From assembly GCF_003255815.1 (NCBI RefSeq), contig NC_037673.1, positions 12,400,138 to 12,464,137 on the forward strand: DNA of 64,000 nt, in the 5' to 3' direction. Below, piece by piece: positions 35,170 through 45,010 of the stretch (position 1 is its first letter; every line of letters begins with the position of its first letter). The translations under genes were made by a program, and so were the position numbers. Below the pieces are notes generated by a model, which made no database searches, was not told where the DNA came from, and saw only the letters and a list, made by a program, of their open reading frames with translations. This stretch comes from Theropithecus gelada. Its lineage: Eukaryota > Chordata > Mammalia > Primates > Cercopithecidae.

Positions 35170-35978
35170 ATATTACTACTGTATGTTGAAAAAATATCAG
35201 AGACTGTATAAATTGACTAACAATTTGTACTCAGTATGATTATTGCATTCTAGATCAAAATATTTAAAAAGCTCATATACAAATTTGAAAAATAACAGAT
35301 TATGCCATCTACTCGTATACTAGAAAACATACAAGCCATGAATGAATCCATTTAATTAAATATGATGTATGTTTATTTTAAAATATAATATTTTTAAGAA
35401 CATAGAAGACCTGAGTAAATGCAGAATATATATATTTTTTTCCATGAAAACAAAGTAGGATAAGATAATCAATCTTACACAAATTAATCTTTGAAGTTTT
35501 GCTATGCCAGCAGAATTTCACACAAAATTTGACATACTACTCTTAAAATTCACATAGAAAATTAAGGAATGGATGAAAGCTAATACTGCTTTAAAGAAAA
35601 TGTTGTGAATCATTTGTTAAAAAGAGATACTAAAAGGTCCTATAATACTATACTAAATTGAAGGCTTTAGTAACAGTGAAAGTATATAAAGAGTAGCCCA
35701 AAGAAAAGAATGGAGAGCAAAGAAACAAGCTCAACATGATAGAGGATTATGATATATTATTATGATTACAAATTGAAATAGAATGTTTAAATGAAATATA
35801 CAATCAATGTTGCTTAGGAAATTCTTTATCACATAAAAAAAATAAAAAAACAAAGCCTACTTTAATCCATTCACCCAAAAAAGTAACTGAGACAAGAAAA
35901 TTTAAATATATCATTATATTTTATTTTTGTTCTTGTTGCTGTTGTTATTGTTTTAGTTTGAACAGATCAGTGCCGAGT
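35170..35978. other. Unassigned AT-rich stretch
   Basis: Nothing recognised. Confidence 0.45.
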
Positions 35979-36311
35979 TGTATTAGTCCATTTTCACACT
36001 GCTGATGACGACATACCCGAGACTGGGCAATTTACCAAAGAAAGAGGGTTAATGAGACTTACAGTTCCAAATGGCTGAGGAAGCCTCACAATCATGGTGG
36101 AAGTCAAGGAGGAGCAAGTCGCATCTTACATGAATGACAGCAGACAAACTCTGGCTTATAAAGCCCTCAGATCTTGTGAGACTTATTCACTATCATGAGA
36201 AGAGCACAGGAAATACCTGTCCCCATGATTCAATTACTTCTCAATGAGTCATCCCACAACAAATGGGAATTCAATATAATATTTTGGTGGGCACAAAGCC
36301 AAATCATATCA
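35979..36311 (-). mobile_element. THE1 provirus, 3' LTR
   Basis: 333-bp reverse-complement THE1 LTR, 'tgtattagtccattttcac' to 'gccaaatcatatca'. Relative to its partner it lacks about 20 bp near 36130-36145. Because the element is on the minus strand, this left LTR is the 3' one. Confidence 0.93.
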
Positions 36312-37884
36312 TTCCAACCATGGCCCCTCCCAAATCTCAAGCCCTCACATTTCAAAACCAATCATGAATTCCCAACAATCCTCCAAAGACTTAACTCATT
36401 TCAGCATTAACTCAATAGTTCACAGTCCAATGTCTCATCTGAGATCATGCAAATCCCTTCAGCCTATGAGCCTGTAAAATCAAAAGCAAGTTAATTACTT
36501 CCTAGATACAATGAAAGTACAGGCATTGGGTAAATACAGGCATTCTAAATGAGAGAAATTGGTCAAAACAAAGAGACTACAGGCCCCATGCAAGCCTGAA
36601 ATCTGATGGGGCAATGAAATTTTAAAGCTCCAAAATGATTTCCTTTGACTCCATGTCTCACATCCAGGTCATACTGATGCAAGAGGTGGGTCCCATGGTC
36701 TGGGTAGCTCTGCCCCTGTGGCTTTGCAGGGTACAGACTCCCTCATGGCTGCTTTCCAGGGCTGGCATTGAGTGTCTGTGGCTTTTCTAGGCACACAGTG
36801 AATGCTGTCAGTGGATCCACCATTCTGAGATCTGGAGGATGGCAGCCCTCTTCTCACAGCTCCACTAGGCAATGCCCCAGTAGGGGCTCTGTGTGGGGGC
36901 TCCAATCCCACATTTCCCTTACACACTACCCTAGCAGATGTTCTCCATGAGTGTCCCAGCCCTGCAGCAAACTTCTGCCTGGACATCCAGGCATTTCCAT
37001 ATATCATCTGAAATCTAGGTGAAGGTTCCCAAACCCCAACTATTAATTTCTGTGCACTTGCAGGCTCAACACCACATGGAAGATGCCAAGGTTTGGGGCT
37101 TTCCTCCTCTTAAGCCATGGCCAGAGATATATGTTGGCCCCTTTCAGCCATGGTTGGAGTGACCAGGACACTGGGCACCGAGTCCCTAGGCTGCACACAG
37201 CATGGGGGCCCTGGGTCCAGGGCACAAAACCACTTTTTCCTCCTAGGCCTCCAGACCTGTGATGGGAGGGGTTGCTGTGAAGACCTCTGACATACCCTGG
37301 AGACATTTTTCTCATTGTCTTAGGGATTAATATTCAGTTCCTCATTACTTATGTTAATTTCAGCGGCTGGCTTGAATTTCATCTCAGAAAATGAGATTTT
37401 CTTTTCTATCACATTGTCAGGCTGGAAATTTTTCAAAACTTTTATTCTGTTTCCCTTTTGAAACTGAATGCCTTTAACAGCACCCATGCCACTTCTTGAA
37501 TGCTTTGCTGCTTAGAAATTTCTTCCACCAGGTACCCTAAGTCATCTCTCTCAAGTTCGAAGTTCCACAAATCTCTAGGTCAGGGGCAAAATGCCACCAG
37601 TATCTTTGCTAAAATGTAACAAGAGTCACCTTTGCTCCAGTTCTCAAAAAGTTCCTCATCTCCATCTGAGATCACTTCAGCCAGGATTTCATTGTCCATA
37701 TTATTATCAGGATGTTGGTCAAAGTCATACAACAAATCTCTAGGGAGATCCAAACTTTCCTACATTTCCCTGTCTTCTTATGAACCCTCCAAACTGTTCC
37801 AACCTCTGCGTGTTATCCAGTTCCAAAGTCGCTTCCACATTTTTGGGTATCTACAGCAGTAACCCACTCATGGTACCAATTTAC
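36312..37884 (-). mobile_element. THE1 provirus, internal region
   Basis: About 1.57 kb of THE1 internal sequence, antisense on the plus strand ('aaccatggcccctccc' is the reverse of the polypurine side, 36316-36331). The primer-binding site is at 37864-37880. Open frames (60-112 codons, e.g. 36669-37007) show no retroviral domain, as expected for this non-autonomous family. Confidence 0.9.
37864..37880 (-). promoter_or_regulatory. tRNA-Leu-type primer-binding site of the THE1 provirus
   Basis: Plus strand 'ccactcatggtaccaat' gives on the minus strand a site close to 'tggtaccatgagtgg', next to the 5' LTR. Same tRNA-Leu class as the MST provirus site at 11638. Confidence 0.7.
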
Positions 37885-38239
37885 TGTACTAATTTGTTTT
37901 CACACTATTGATAAAGACATACCTGAGACTGGGAATTTTACAAAGGAAAGAGGTTTAATGGGACTTACAATTCCACTTGGCTGGGGAGGCCTCACAATAA
38001 TGGCAAAAGTCAAGGAGGAGCAAGTCACATCTTACATGGATGGCAGCAGGCTAAAAGAGAGCTTGTGCAGGCAAACTCCAGCTTATAAAGCCATTAGATC
38101 TCATGAGACTTATTCACTGTCATGAGAACAGCATGAGAAACACTTGCCCCCTTAATTCAATTACCTCCCACTCAGTCCCTCCCACAACTCGTGGGAATTC
38201 AATATGAGATTGGGGTGGGGACAGAGCCAAAACATATCA
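37885..38239 (-). mobile_element. THE1 provirus, 5' LTR
   Basis: 355-bp LTR, 'tgtactaatttgttttcac' to 'agccaaaacatatca'. The 5-mers outside the two LTRs, 'cgagt' (35974-35978) and 'ccagt' (38240-38244), match at four positions and are taken as the TSD. Confidence 0.93.
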
Positions 38240-38854
38240 CCAGTGAAGAAAACAAAATCTACACCAGGTAGTTTGATATATGGGATTTACTATGTCAACT
38301 GATTACAAAACAGATAGAAAAGGTAAAGGGAGATATTGGGGAGAAAGAGACAAGCCAGCTATTTATAACAGCAAAAGAAAAATCAGTGGAGGGAAATGTG
38401 AAGGAGTTGATGAAACCAGACATGAGAATTTTGAGTTGCCAACTGGAGAAGGAATTCCACTGGGCTGTCAGTGGGAAGTAGGACTGTGAAAGAAGCTGCA
38501 TTAGGGATGCACCACAGGAGAAGGGGATGTGGCTATTGGATGGGCCATCCAAAGTAGAGAGAAAAGGGGGCATATAACATGTCACATCCATCTTATTCAT
38601 TGTCCAATCTTCTCTTTATTTATATAAAAATGTATAGTAAAAAGACTTGCCTGACATGACCAGAAGCTAGAAAATTCTGGGAAAAATATCAGCTGCTGCA
38701 AAGCAAAACTGCAGGAAAAAGATCACAGTGAATGTGATATCAAGAAGACACAAAAGGAAAATGTCAATATCAATTATATATTGGTTAGGAAGGATCCATA
38801 GACATATAAAAAAAGACTAATGGAATATTTTCACACTTAACTATATATATAAAT
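38240..38854. other. Unassigned
   Basis: Purine-rich, moderately complex sequence; may hide an old LTR but none was recognised. Confidence 0.35.
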
Positions 38855-39840
38855 TTTATTGAGGTATAATATTCATAAACTAAAACTTTCTTAAAGATAC
38901 AACCCATTACAAGCTATACAGTATTTATAGAACCATAAAAATTCCCCCCATTTTCCTTCCAGTGAAAATTTCCCAAAAATATAACCACTCTGACTTCTAC
39001 TAACACAGAGTAGGCTTGCCTGTGTTTAAAATTAATATCATAATACAGTAGATTATGCTATTCTTATCTGAATTCTCTTGTAGATCATTGTAACTGTCAG
39101 ATTCATTCATGTGTTGCAGTACTGTGGCAGCACATTCATATTCATTCTTTTGTAGTAATGCACAATATAAAAAGCACAAATTATTTCCTATAATGTTGAG
39201 AAATATTTGGGTAATTCATGTGTTCATTGTGAATAAACTGTTGTTCTTTTACCGTTTTAGTCATCATTTGTGATTTTCAAAAATTTTAATGTTTAAATAA
39301 TCAAATATTTTAGTACGTCAATGTTTTTGTTAACTGCTTAATAAATATTTGTCTTCTTGAAAATTGAAGAGATATTCTTCTCCATTTTCTTCTCAAAACT
39401 TTATCATTGTACTCTGAACATTTTGTTCTACTATTCATTTTAAATTGATAACTCTGTGTAGTATAAGGTAGTAATTTAGATAATTTTTTCCCAAAGTAGG
39501 AATCTAATTTAAGCATTTTTTAAAGCATTTACTCACCACTAATTTCAGGAGCAAATCTGTCATAATCAGGTGATATTATTTGTGTGGTATGATTGTGTTT
39601 CTAGATTCTCCACTAAAGTTTATTGATATTTATACTTGTTTCTATCAATAGCATTTAAAAATTTTACTGTTATTTTTCATGAATTGATATCTGGTACTAT
39701 ATTCTGCAACATTGTTATCCTTCAAAACTGCTTTCAATTTTTAACTCCCTTGCATTTTTGTTGTATCATCTTATCAATAACCACCAAAAGGAAAAAAAAA
39801 TCAGTTAAGATTTTAATGGAGTTTTGTTGAATCTTTATGT
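38855..39840 (-). mobile_element. Old L1 (L1MC/L1ME-like) 3' region
   Basis: Antisense L1M 3' end: 'attttattgaggtataat' then 'ttcatgtgttgcagtac', 'attcattcttttgtag', and farther right decayed ORF2 C-terminal text. No frame of useful length remains. Confidence 0.6.
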
Positions 39841-39959
39841 CAATATAAGAAAAAGAAATATTTAGACATTAGCATTTATATATAAGATGATGCATATGGA
39901 GATATCAAAATCTATATCTCATATGTGCCTATGAATAGATGAATGCATGGGGAGTTAAT

Positions 39960-40856
39960 ATGTATTTAAAAATAGACACAAAATTGATTCATTAAACATT
40001 ATAAACATAGATTAACATCTATCATGAGGCTGAGCAAGACAAAAGAAAATTTAAAATATAAACATAATATGAAGGACTCTTTGAATTTTAAAAATTAGGC
40101 GAAATGAACGCATTCCCAAAAAATACAACTTACCAAAGCTTACTAAAGAAAAAATGGAAAATTCCTGTCTGTCATCTATGGCAGAATGACTGTGTAATTA
40201 AAAATAAGTTGGCCGGGCGCCGTGGCTCAAGCCTGTAATCCCAGCACTTTGGGAGGCCGAGACGGGTGGATCACGAGGTCAGGAGATCGAGACCATCCTG
40301 GCTAACACGGTGAAACCCCATCTCTACTAAAAAATACAAAAAACTAGCCGGGCGAGGTGGCGGGCGCCTGTAGTCCCAGCTACTCGGGAGGCTGAGGCAG
40401 GAGAATGGCGTGAACCTGGGAGGCGGAGCTTGCAGTGAGCCGAGATCCCGCCACTGAACTCCAGCCTGGGCGACAGAGCGAGACTCCGTCTCAAAAAAAA
40501 AAAAAAAATAAGTCTACCAAAAAACCCCAGAGGTTTGGAAACCTCCACCAATATATATTTTCAAATGTTCATGAAAAAAATAGTAACAATTTTATGCAAT
40601 CTCTTTAAAGAATAGAACAGTAAAAATTTCACAACTCACCTCATGATGCCAGCATACTTTGCCACCAAAACTTGACAAGATGTGACCACAAAAAAATCAT
40701 AGTTCTATTTTTTCATCAACATAGTGGATAAATTATTGCTGTAATTTTATGAAATTTATCCAGATATATGTATATATGTATAACAAATTAAATTTAATAT
40801 ATGCAAGTTTATTTAATATTTACAATTAATGGATATAGTCTACTATATTAATAGAA
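39960..40856 (+). mobile_element. Old L1 ORF2 fragment split by AluY
   Basis: 40095-40210 ('aaaaaatacaacttaccaaag') and 40509-40750 ('ccaaaaaaccccagaggttt', 'tttatgcaatctctttaaag', 'tcatgatgccagcatac') follow the plus-strand L1M ORF2 order on either side of the Alu. All frames are broken. Confidence 0.65.
40211..40508 (+). mobile_element. AluY, Old World monkey (AluYR-type) lineage
   Basis: Complete, little-diverged Alu with CpGs largely retained. Diagnostic 'ctcaagcctgtaatccc', 'gggcgaggtggcgggcg' and 'gagatcccgccactg' fit macaque-type AluY rather than human AluY. A tail of 15-16 A. TSD about 'aaaataagt' (40201-40209 and after the tail). One of the two best taxonomic clues in the window. 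Confidence 0.93.
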
Positions 40857-41220
40857 TGTATTCATTCATTCTCATGCTGCTAATAAAGACATATCTGAGA
40901 CTGGGTAATTTATGAAGGAAAGAGGTTGAATTGACTCATGGTTCAGCATGGCTGGTGAAGTCTCAGGAAACTTGCAATCATAGTGGAAGGCACCTCTTCA
41001 ACCGGCAGGAGGAGAGAGAAGAGTAAGAGCCTAGCAAATAGGGAAGCCCCTTAGGAAACCATCAGACCTCGTGAGAGGTTAGTCACCATCAGGAGAATAG
41101 CACGGGGGAAACCGCCCCATGATTGAATTACCTCCACCAGATCCCTCTCAAAACCTGTGGAGATTATGGGAACGACAATTCAAGAGGAGATTTGGGTGGG
41201 AACACAGCCAAACTGATTCA
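40857..41220 (-). mobile_element. Solo MST/THE1-type LTR
   Basis: 364 bp, 'tgtattcattcattctcatg' to 'gccaaactgattca', the reverse complement of an MST/THE1 LTR with 'aaaccatcagacctcgtgag' in the middle. Flanking 5-mers do not match. Confidence 0.85.
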
Positions 41221-41224
41221 AACA

Positions 41225-41945
41225 GGAGGCACGGAAAAACTGGGTAGAAGAGGGTGATTTCCCAGCAAGGTCCCTCAAGTCAGGATATCCACGGTCCTAA
41301 ATGAAGACAGGCATTCCTGTTTTCATGCCCAAAATGTTGCCTTTTGGCCTACCACACCCCTTCTCCTGTACCCATGTGAGCCCTAACCCCAGGCTCCAGA
41401 CAAAGACGAGGAGGCTAGGAGATGCAGAGACAAGCAGATAGACAGCAGAACGACGCCACAGAGAAAGAGAAAAGAGGAGGAACATGTCTGAACAGAGAAA
41501 GGAGTTTGGCTGGGGTGGTCAGAGAGGAGTTCTGCCACTGGATGGCCAGGATCCAGCGGGGACGATCATCTTCCCACTCCATCCCCTCCCTTCTGGCTCC
41601 CCATCCATCCTGCTGAGAGCCTCCTCCACCATTCAGTAAAACTCCCGCATTCATCCTTCCGGTCCATGTGTGAGCTGATTTTTCTGGGACACTGAACAAG
41701 AGCTTGGGATACAGAAAGCTGATACACTGACCCTCTGCCCTTGCAGAAAGACAGAAGGTCCACAGGTTTAACACAAGCTGGTTAACACTCAAGCCGTCCA
41801 CGGAGGGAAAGGCTAAAAGGGCACCCTGTAACAAATGCCAGCTTGGGCTCCTTACCTGTCTGAGGCGTGCTCCCTGTCCCCTAAGGAGTTTGAGCAGCAG
41901 CGGTGACAGAACAGGCAAGCCACACCCACATCGCATTTCCTGTGA
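41225..41945 (+). mobile_element. ERV1-type LTR, subfamily not determined
   Basis: A GC-rich island in AT-rich DNA. It has the layout of a gammaretrovirus-like LTR: 'ctgagagcctcctccacc', a polyadenylation signal variant 'cagtaaaactcccgc' and a downstream R/U5-like part with 'gggatacagaaagctg' and 'gctggttaacactcaag'. Both open frames of 60-170 codons here are accidental. Boundaries are approximate and no internal viral sequence follows, so it is probably a solo LTR. Confidence 0.65.
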
Positions 41946-42204
41946 GGGGAATCAGGGAAATCTCTCTTTTCAAAACTATATCACAGAGTCAATAAAAAGA
42001 CATGTGACATATCAATATATTTTAAAACTGTAATGTTTATTCACAATAAATGCACAAAAAACAGGAAAGAAAATGACTTTCTTGGTCAGATGAAGTGTTT
42101 CCTCAATATGCCAGCAGTCAACATTATAGTTAATAATAATATTGTAAGCTTTGACCCTGTTAGTTCAAGGACATAGCAAAGACTTAACATTTCTGAGTTA
42201 TAAT
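41946..42204. other. Unassigned
   Basis: AT-rich, nothing recognised. Confidence 0.4.
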
Positions 42205-42500
42205 AAACATCGTATTAAATGTTCTAACCAGTTCAATAAGAAGTGAATAGAAATAAAAGGCAAACATTTTTGGAAAGAACACAAAATTTTCATTGTTTGC
42301 AGACTCTTAGTTTTCTACCAAGAAAATGTAAAAGAAAGCACTAATTATCATAGATTTAATAAGTGAATTTGTTAAAAGTCTTTGGATACAAGACAATTAT
42401 ATAAAGTCAATTTCGTACCTAATAACAAGCAATAAAATTTAGAAAGTTTAATTTAAATTATACCAATTTAAATAGCATTAAATAAGTTTAAGAAAACAGT
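42205..42500 (+). mobile_element. Degraded L1 ORF2 (RT region) fragment
   Basis: 'ttgtttgcagactcttag' and 'aataagtgaatttgttaaaag' with 'ggatacaagacaattatat' follow the L1 ORF2 segment around the FADD motif; all frames broken. Confidence 0.5.
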
Positions 42501-43746
42501 AAAAAACAGAAAAAGTTGTACAAGTCTTCTCAGAAAACTGGAAGTATTACTTTTGTACATATTCATTATACTGATTTTTAAATGCTGTCTATGATAACTC
42601 TAAAATATGGATCACCCTATGGTCTCTTCTTTACTTGAATTGAAAGGAAGAAGTCCTTCTCAGATATAAAGCACAAGTCTCAAAAATTAAAAGATTTTTC
42701 TAAGAAATTCCAACATAAAATGGGTAGGGAGAAAATGTTAAAACCTTTTGATATAAAGCAAAACAAACAAAATAGATCATTATCAATAAGATAAAAGTTT
42801 ACATTGGCAGCATACTTCTTATCAAAAACCCTGGCTGCCCGTAGAAACACAAGCTAAACTTTCAACATCTTTATTACACATACAATTCTATTTGTAGCAA
42901 AAATGCACATGCAATACATGTCTGCATGTATGTTTGTGTATGTGTGTGAGATAGAGAGAGAAAGAGAGGGAGACAGAGAAAGAAACAAACAGATTAGCAT
43001 ATTATCCAAAGTTTTGTGGATCCAGTCAAATTTGGACTTGTTAAAATTAAACACATACTTTCTCAGACACAGAAACACATACATTAAATAACAGTGCATA
43101 AAGATGGAAATTTTAGTTGTTAATATATTTGTTTAACAAAATTTAAACACATCATAATATTCTATGTTGATAAGGGTGAGTTGAAATCAGGAAATCCCAA
43201 CTTGAGAAGCATTTGAGAAACACAAATTGTTAAATATATATTTATAAATATAAATAAATATATATAATTTTATATATGTAAAATAAATATATATATATTT
43301 GATCATACCTTTCTTTTACCCAAATTCCATTTGCTTAGAAATTTATTTTATTGAAATAGTCATACGTTCCAATAATTTGATCAACTCTCTTTATTCATAG
43401 CTATCCATCAAAAACATGCCTTCCATATTTGATTCAATGGTGAAAATACAGACATGGTTTTGGATGGTGTATTGTATATATTTTACTAACAAGTACAGGG
43501 AGAATAAAAGCAAATCTTTAATATTAAGTAGTAGTAAATAAGAAGAAACTAATCTAACTAGGAAGTAGTAGAGATTTAACTAAAGCAACAATCTTAAGTG
43601 GAGACCTAAATTAAAGAGTCATTTTGGCCATGTAACAACAGCATGTTAACATGTGGTGACAGGGGGTGGGAGAAAGAAGGCATAGGTGACTTATTTCAGG
43701 CCCAGAAGAAGCAGGGTGGCTGGGTGTGAAGGGCTGAGGGAGAGAA
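42501..43746. other. Unassigned; simple repeats
   Basis: Possibly a continuation of decayed L1. Contains a GA-rich tract at 42946-42990 and a TA-rich tract at 43226-43295. No gene seen. Confidence 0.4.
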
Positions 43747-44049
43747 TGAAATGGTTTGGCTGTGTCCCCACCGAAATCTCATCTTAAATTGTAGCTCCTA
43801 TAATTCCCATGTGTTGTGGGGGGAAACCTGGTGGGAGATTATTGAATCATGGGGAAAGTTTGCCCCACATTATTCTCATGGGACTGAATAAGTCTCACCC
43901 AATCTGATAGTTTTATAAGGGGTTTCCCCTTTCACTTGGCTCTCATTCTCTCTTGCCTGCTGCCAAGTAAGACGTGCCTTTCACCTTCTGCCATGATTGT
44001 AAGGCCTCCCCAGCCACGTGGAACATGAACATGAGTCCATTAAACCTCT

Positions 44050-44461
44050 GCCTTTCTTTCTCTTCCTTCCTTCCTTCCCTCCTTCCCTCCCTGCCTCCTT
44101 CCTTCCTTCCTTCCTTCCTTCCTTCCTTCCTTCCTTCCCTCCTTTCCTTTCTTCTTTTTTTTTTTCTTTTTTTTTCTTTTTTGAGATGGAGTCTTGCTCT
44201 GTCACCTAAGCTGGAGTGCAGTGGCCCGATCTTGGCTCACTGCAAGCTCTGCCTCCTGGGTTCAAGTGATTTTCCCGCCTCAGCCTCCCGAGTAGCTGGG
44301 ACCACAGGCCCCCGCCATCACGCCCAGCTAATTATTTGAATTTTTAGTAGAGATGGGTTTCACCGTGTTAGCCAGGAAGGTCTCCATCTCCTGACCTCGT
44401 GATCCGCCCGTCTCGTCTTCCTAAAGTGCTGGGATGACAGGCGTGAGCCACCGCGCCCGGC
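44050..44461 (-). mobile_element. Alu with (GGAA)n-expanded tail
   Basis: Minus-strand Alu body 44183-44461 ('gagatggagtcttgctctg' to 'gagccaccgcgcccggc'), S/Y type. Its A tail (44149-44182 as T) runs into a TTCC-rich tract 44061-44148. TSD 'ttaaacctct' at 44040-44049 and 44462-44471, within the THE1 LTR. Confidence 0.92.
44061..44148. repeat. (TTCC)n / (GGAA)n microsatellite
   Basis: 88-bp TTCC-rich tract; 44099-44138 is ten uninterrupted TTCC units. The remainder has CCCTCC-type interruptions. Confidence 0.95.
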
Positions 44462-44611
44462 TTAAACCTCTTTTTCTTTAAAAATTACCCTGTCTAGGGT
44501 ATATCTTTAGAAGCAGCGTGAAAACAGGCTAATACAGAGAATAACGGAAGCTGACGCTGGACAGCAGTCATGGCAAGGAGAGCAATGCATGGTCACCGTA
44601 ACAAGAAAGGG

Positions 44612-45010
44612 CTCTGTTAGTTTTTAGGCCTGCTACAGCAAAATCCCACAAACTAGCTAGCTTGCATAAGCAGAAATTAATTCTTTCACGGCTTTATGTG
44701 CTAGATTTCTGAAATCAGGCTGCTTGCAGGGTTTGTTTCTACTGGAAATTTTGAGGAAAATCTATTCTATGCCCTGCCCTTAGCTTCTGGAGATTGCAGT
44801 CACTCCTTGGCACCTAGATGCAAGGCTCAAAATTCTGTCTCTTTCTTCACATGGCCTCTGTGTGTGTCCCTCTGTGCCTCTCTTTCCAAATTTATCTCTT
44901 AGAAGGACATCAGTCATTGGATTAAGACACATATTGCACATAACCAATACATGATTACAACTATACAAACTCAAATTCCAATATACCCTTTTGGGAGATG
45001 ATATTCAATG
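44612..45010 (-). mobile_element. MLT1-type LTR (MLT1A-C group)
   Basis: Antisense order 'aggcctgctacagcaaaatc', 'acaaactagctagcttg', 'cttcacatggcctctgtg', 'ttagaaggacatcagtcattgg' matches a minus-strand MLT1 LTR. The far end is degraded. Confidence 0.7.

Larger units (their letters stand above)
43747..44536 (+). mobile_element. Solo THE1 LTR with perfect TSD, split by an Alu
   Basis: 'tgaaatggtttggctgtg' to 'aacaggctaataca', interrupted at the polyadenylation region by the Alu at 44050-44461. Without it the LTR is about 370 bp. 'gagaa' flanks it exactly at 43742-43746 and 44537-44541, the 5-bp TSD expected for a MaLR. Confidence 0.95.

Noticed and set aside
41415..41936. 173-codon minus-strand frame in a GC-rich block
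   Set aside because: Lies within an ERV1-type LTR with a polyadenylation-signal layout; long frames are expected by chance in GC-rich DNA and no domain is visible.
42946..42990. GA-rich tract as a regulatory element
   Set aside because: Simple purine-rich repeat with no supporting motif context.
43974..44339. 121-codon proline/serine/leucine frame
   Set aside because: Translation of the TTCC repeat plus antisense Alu; no gene signal.
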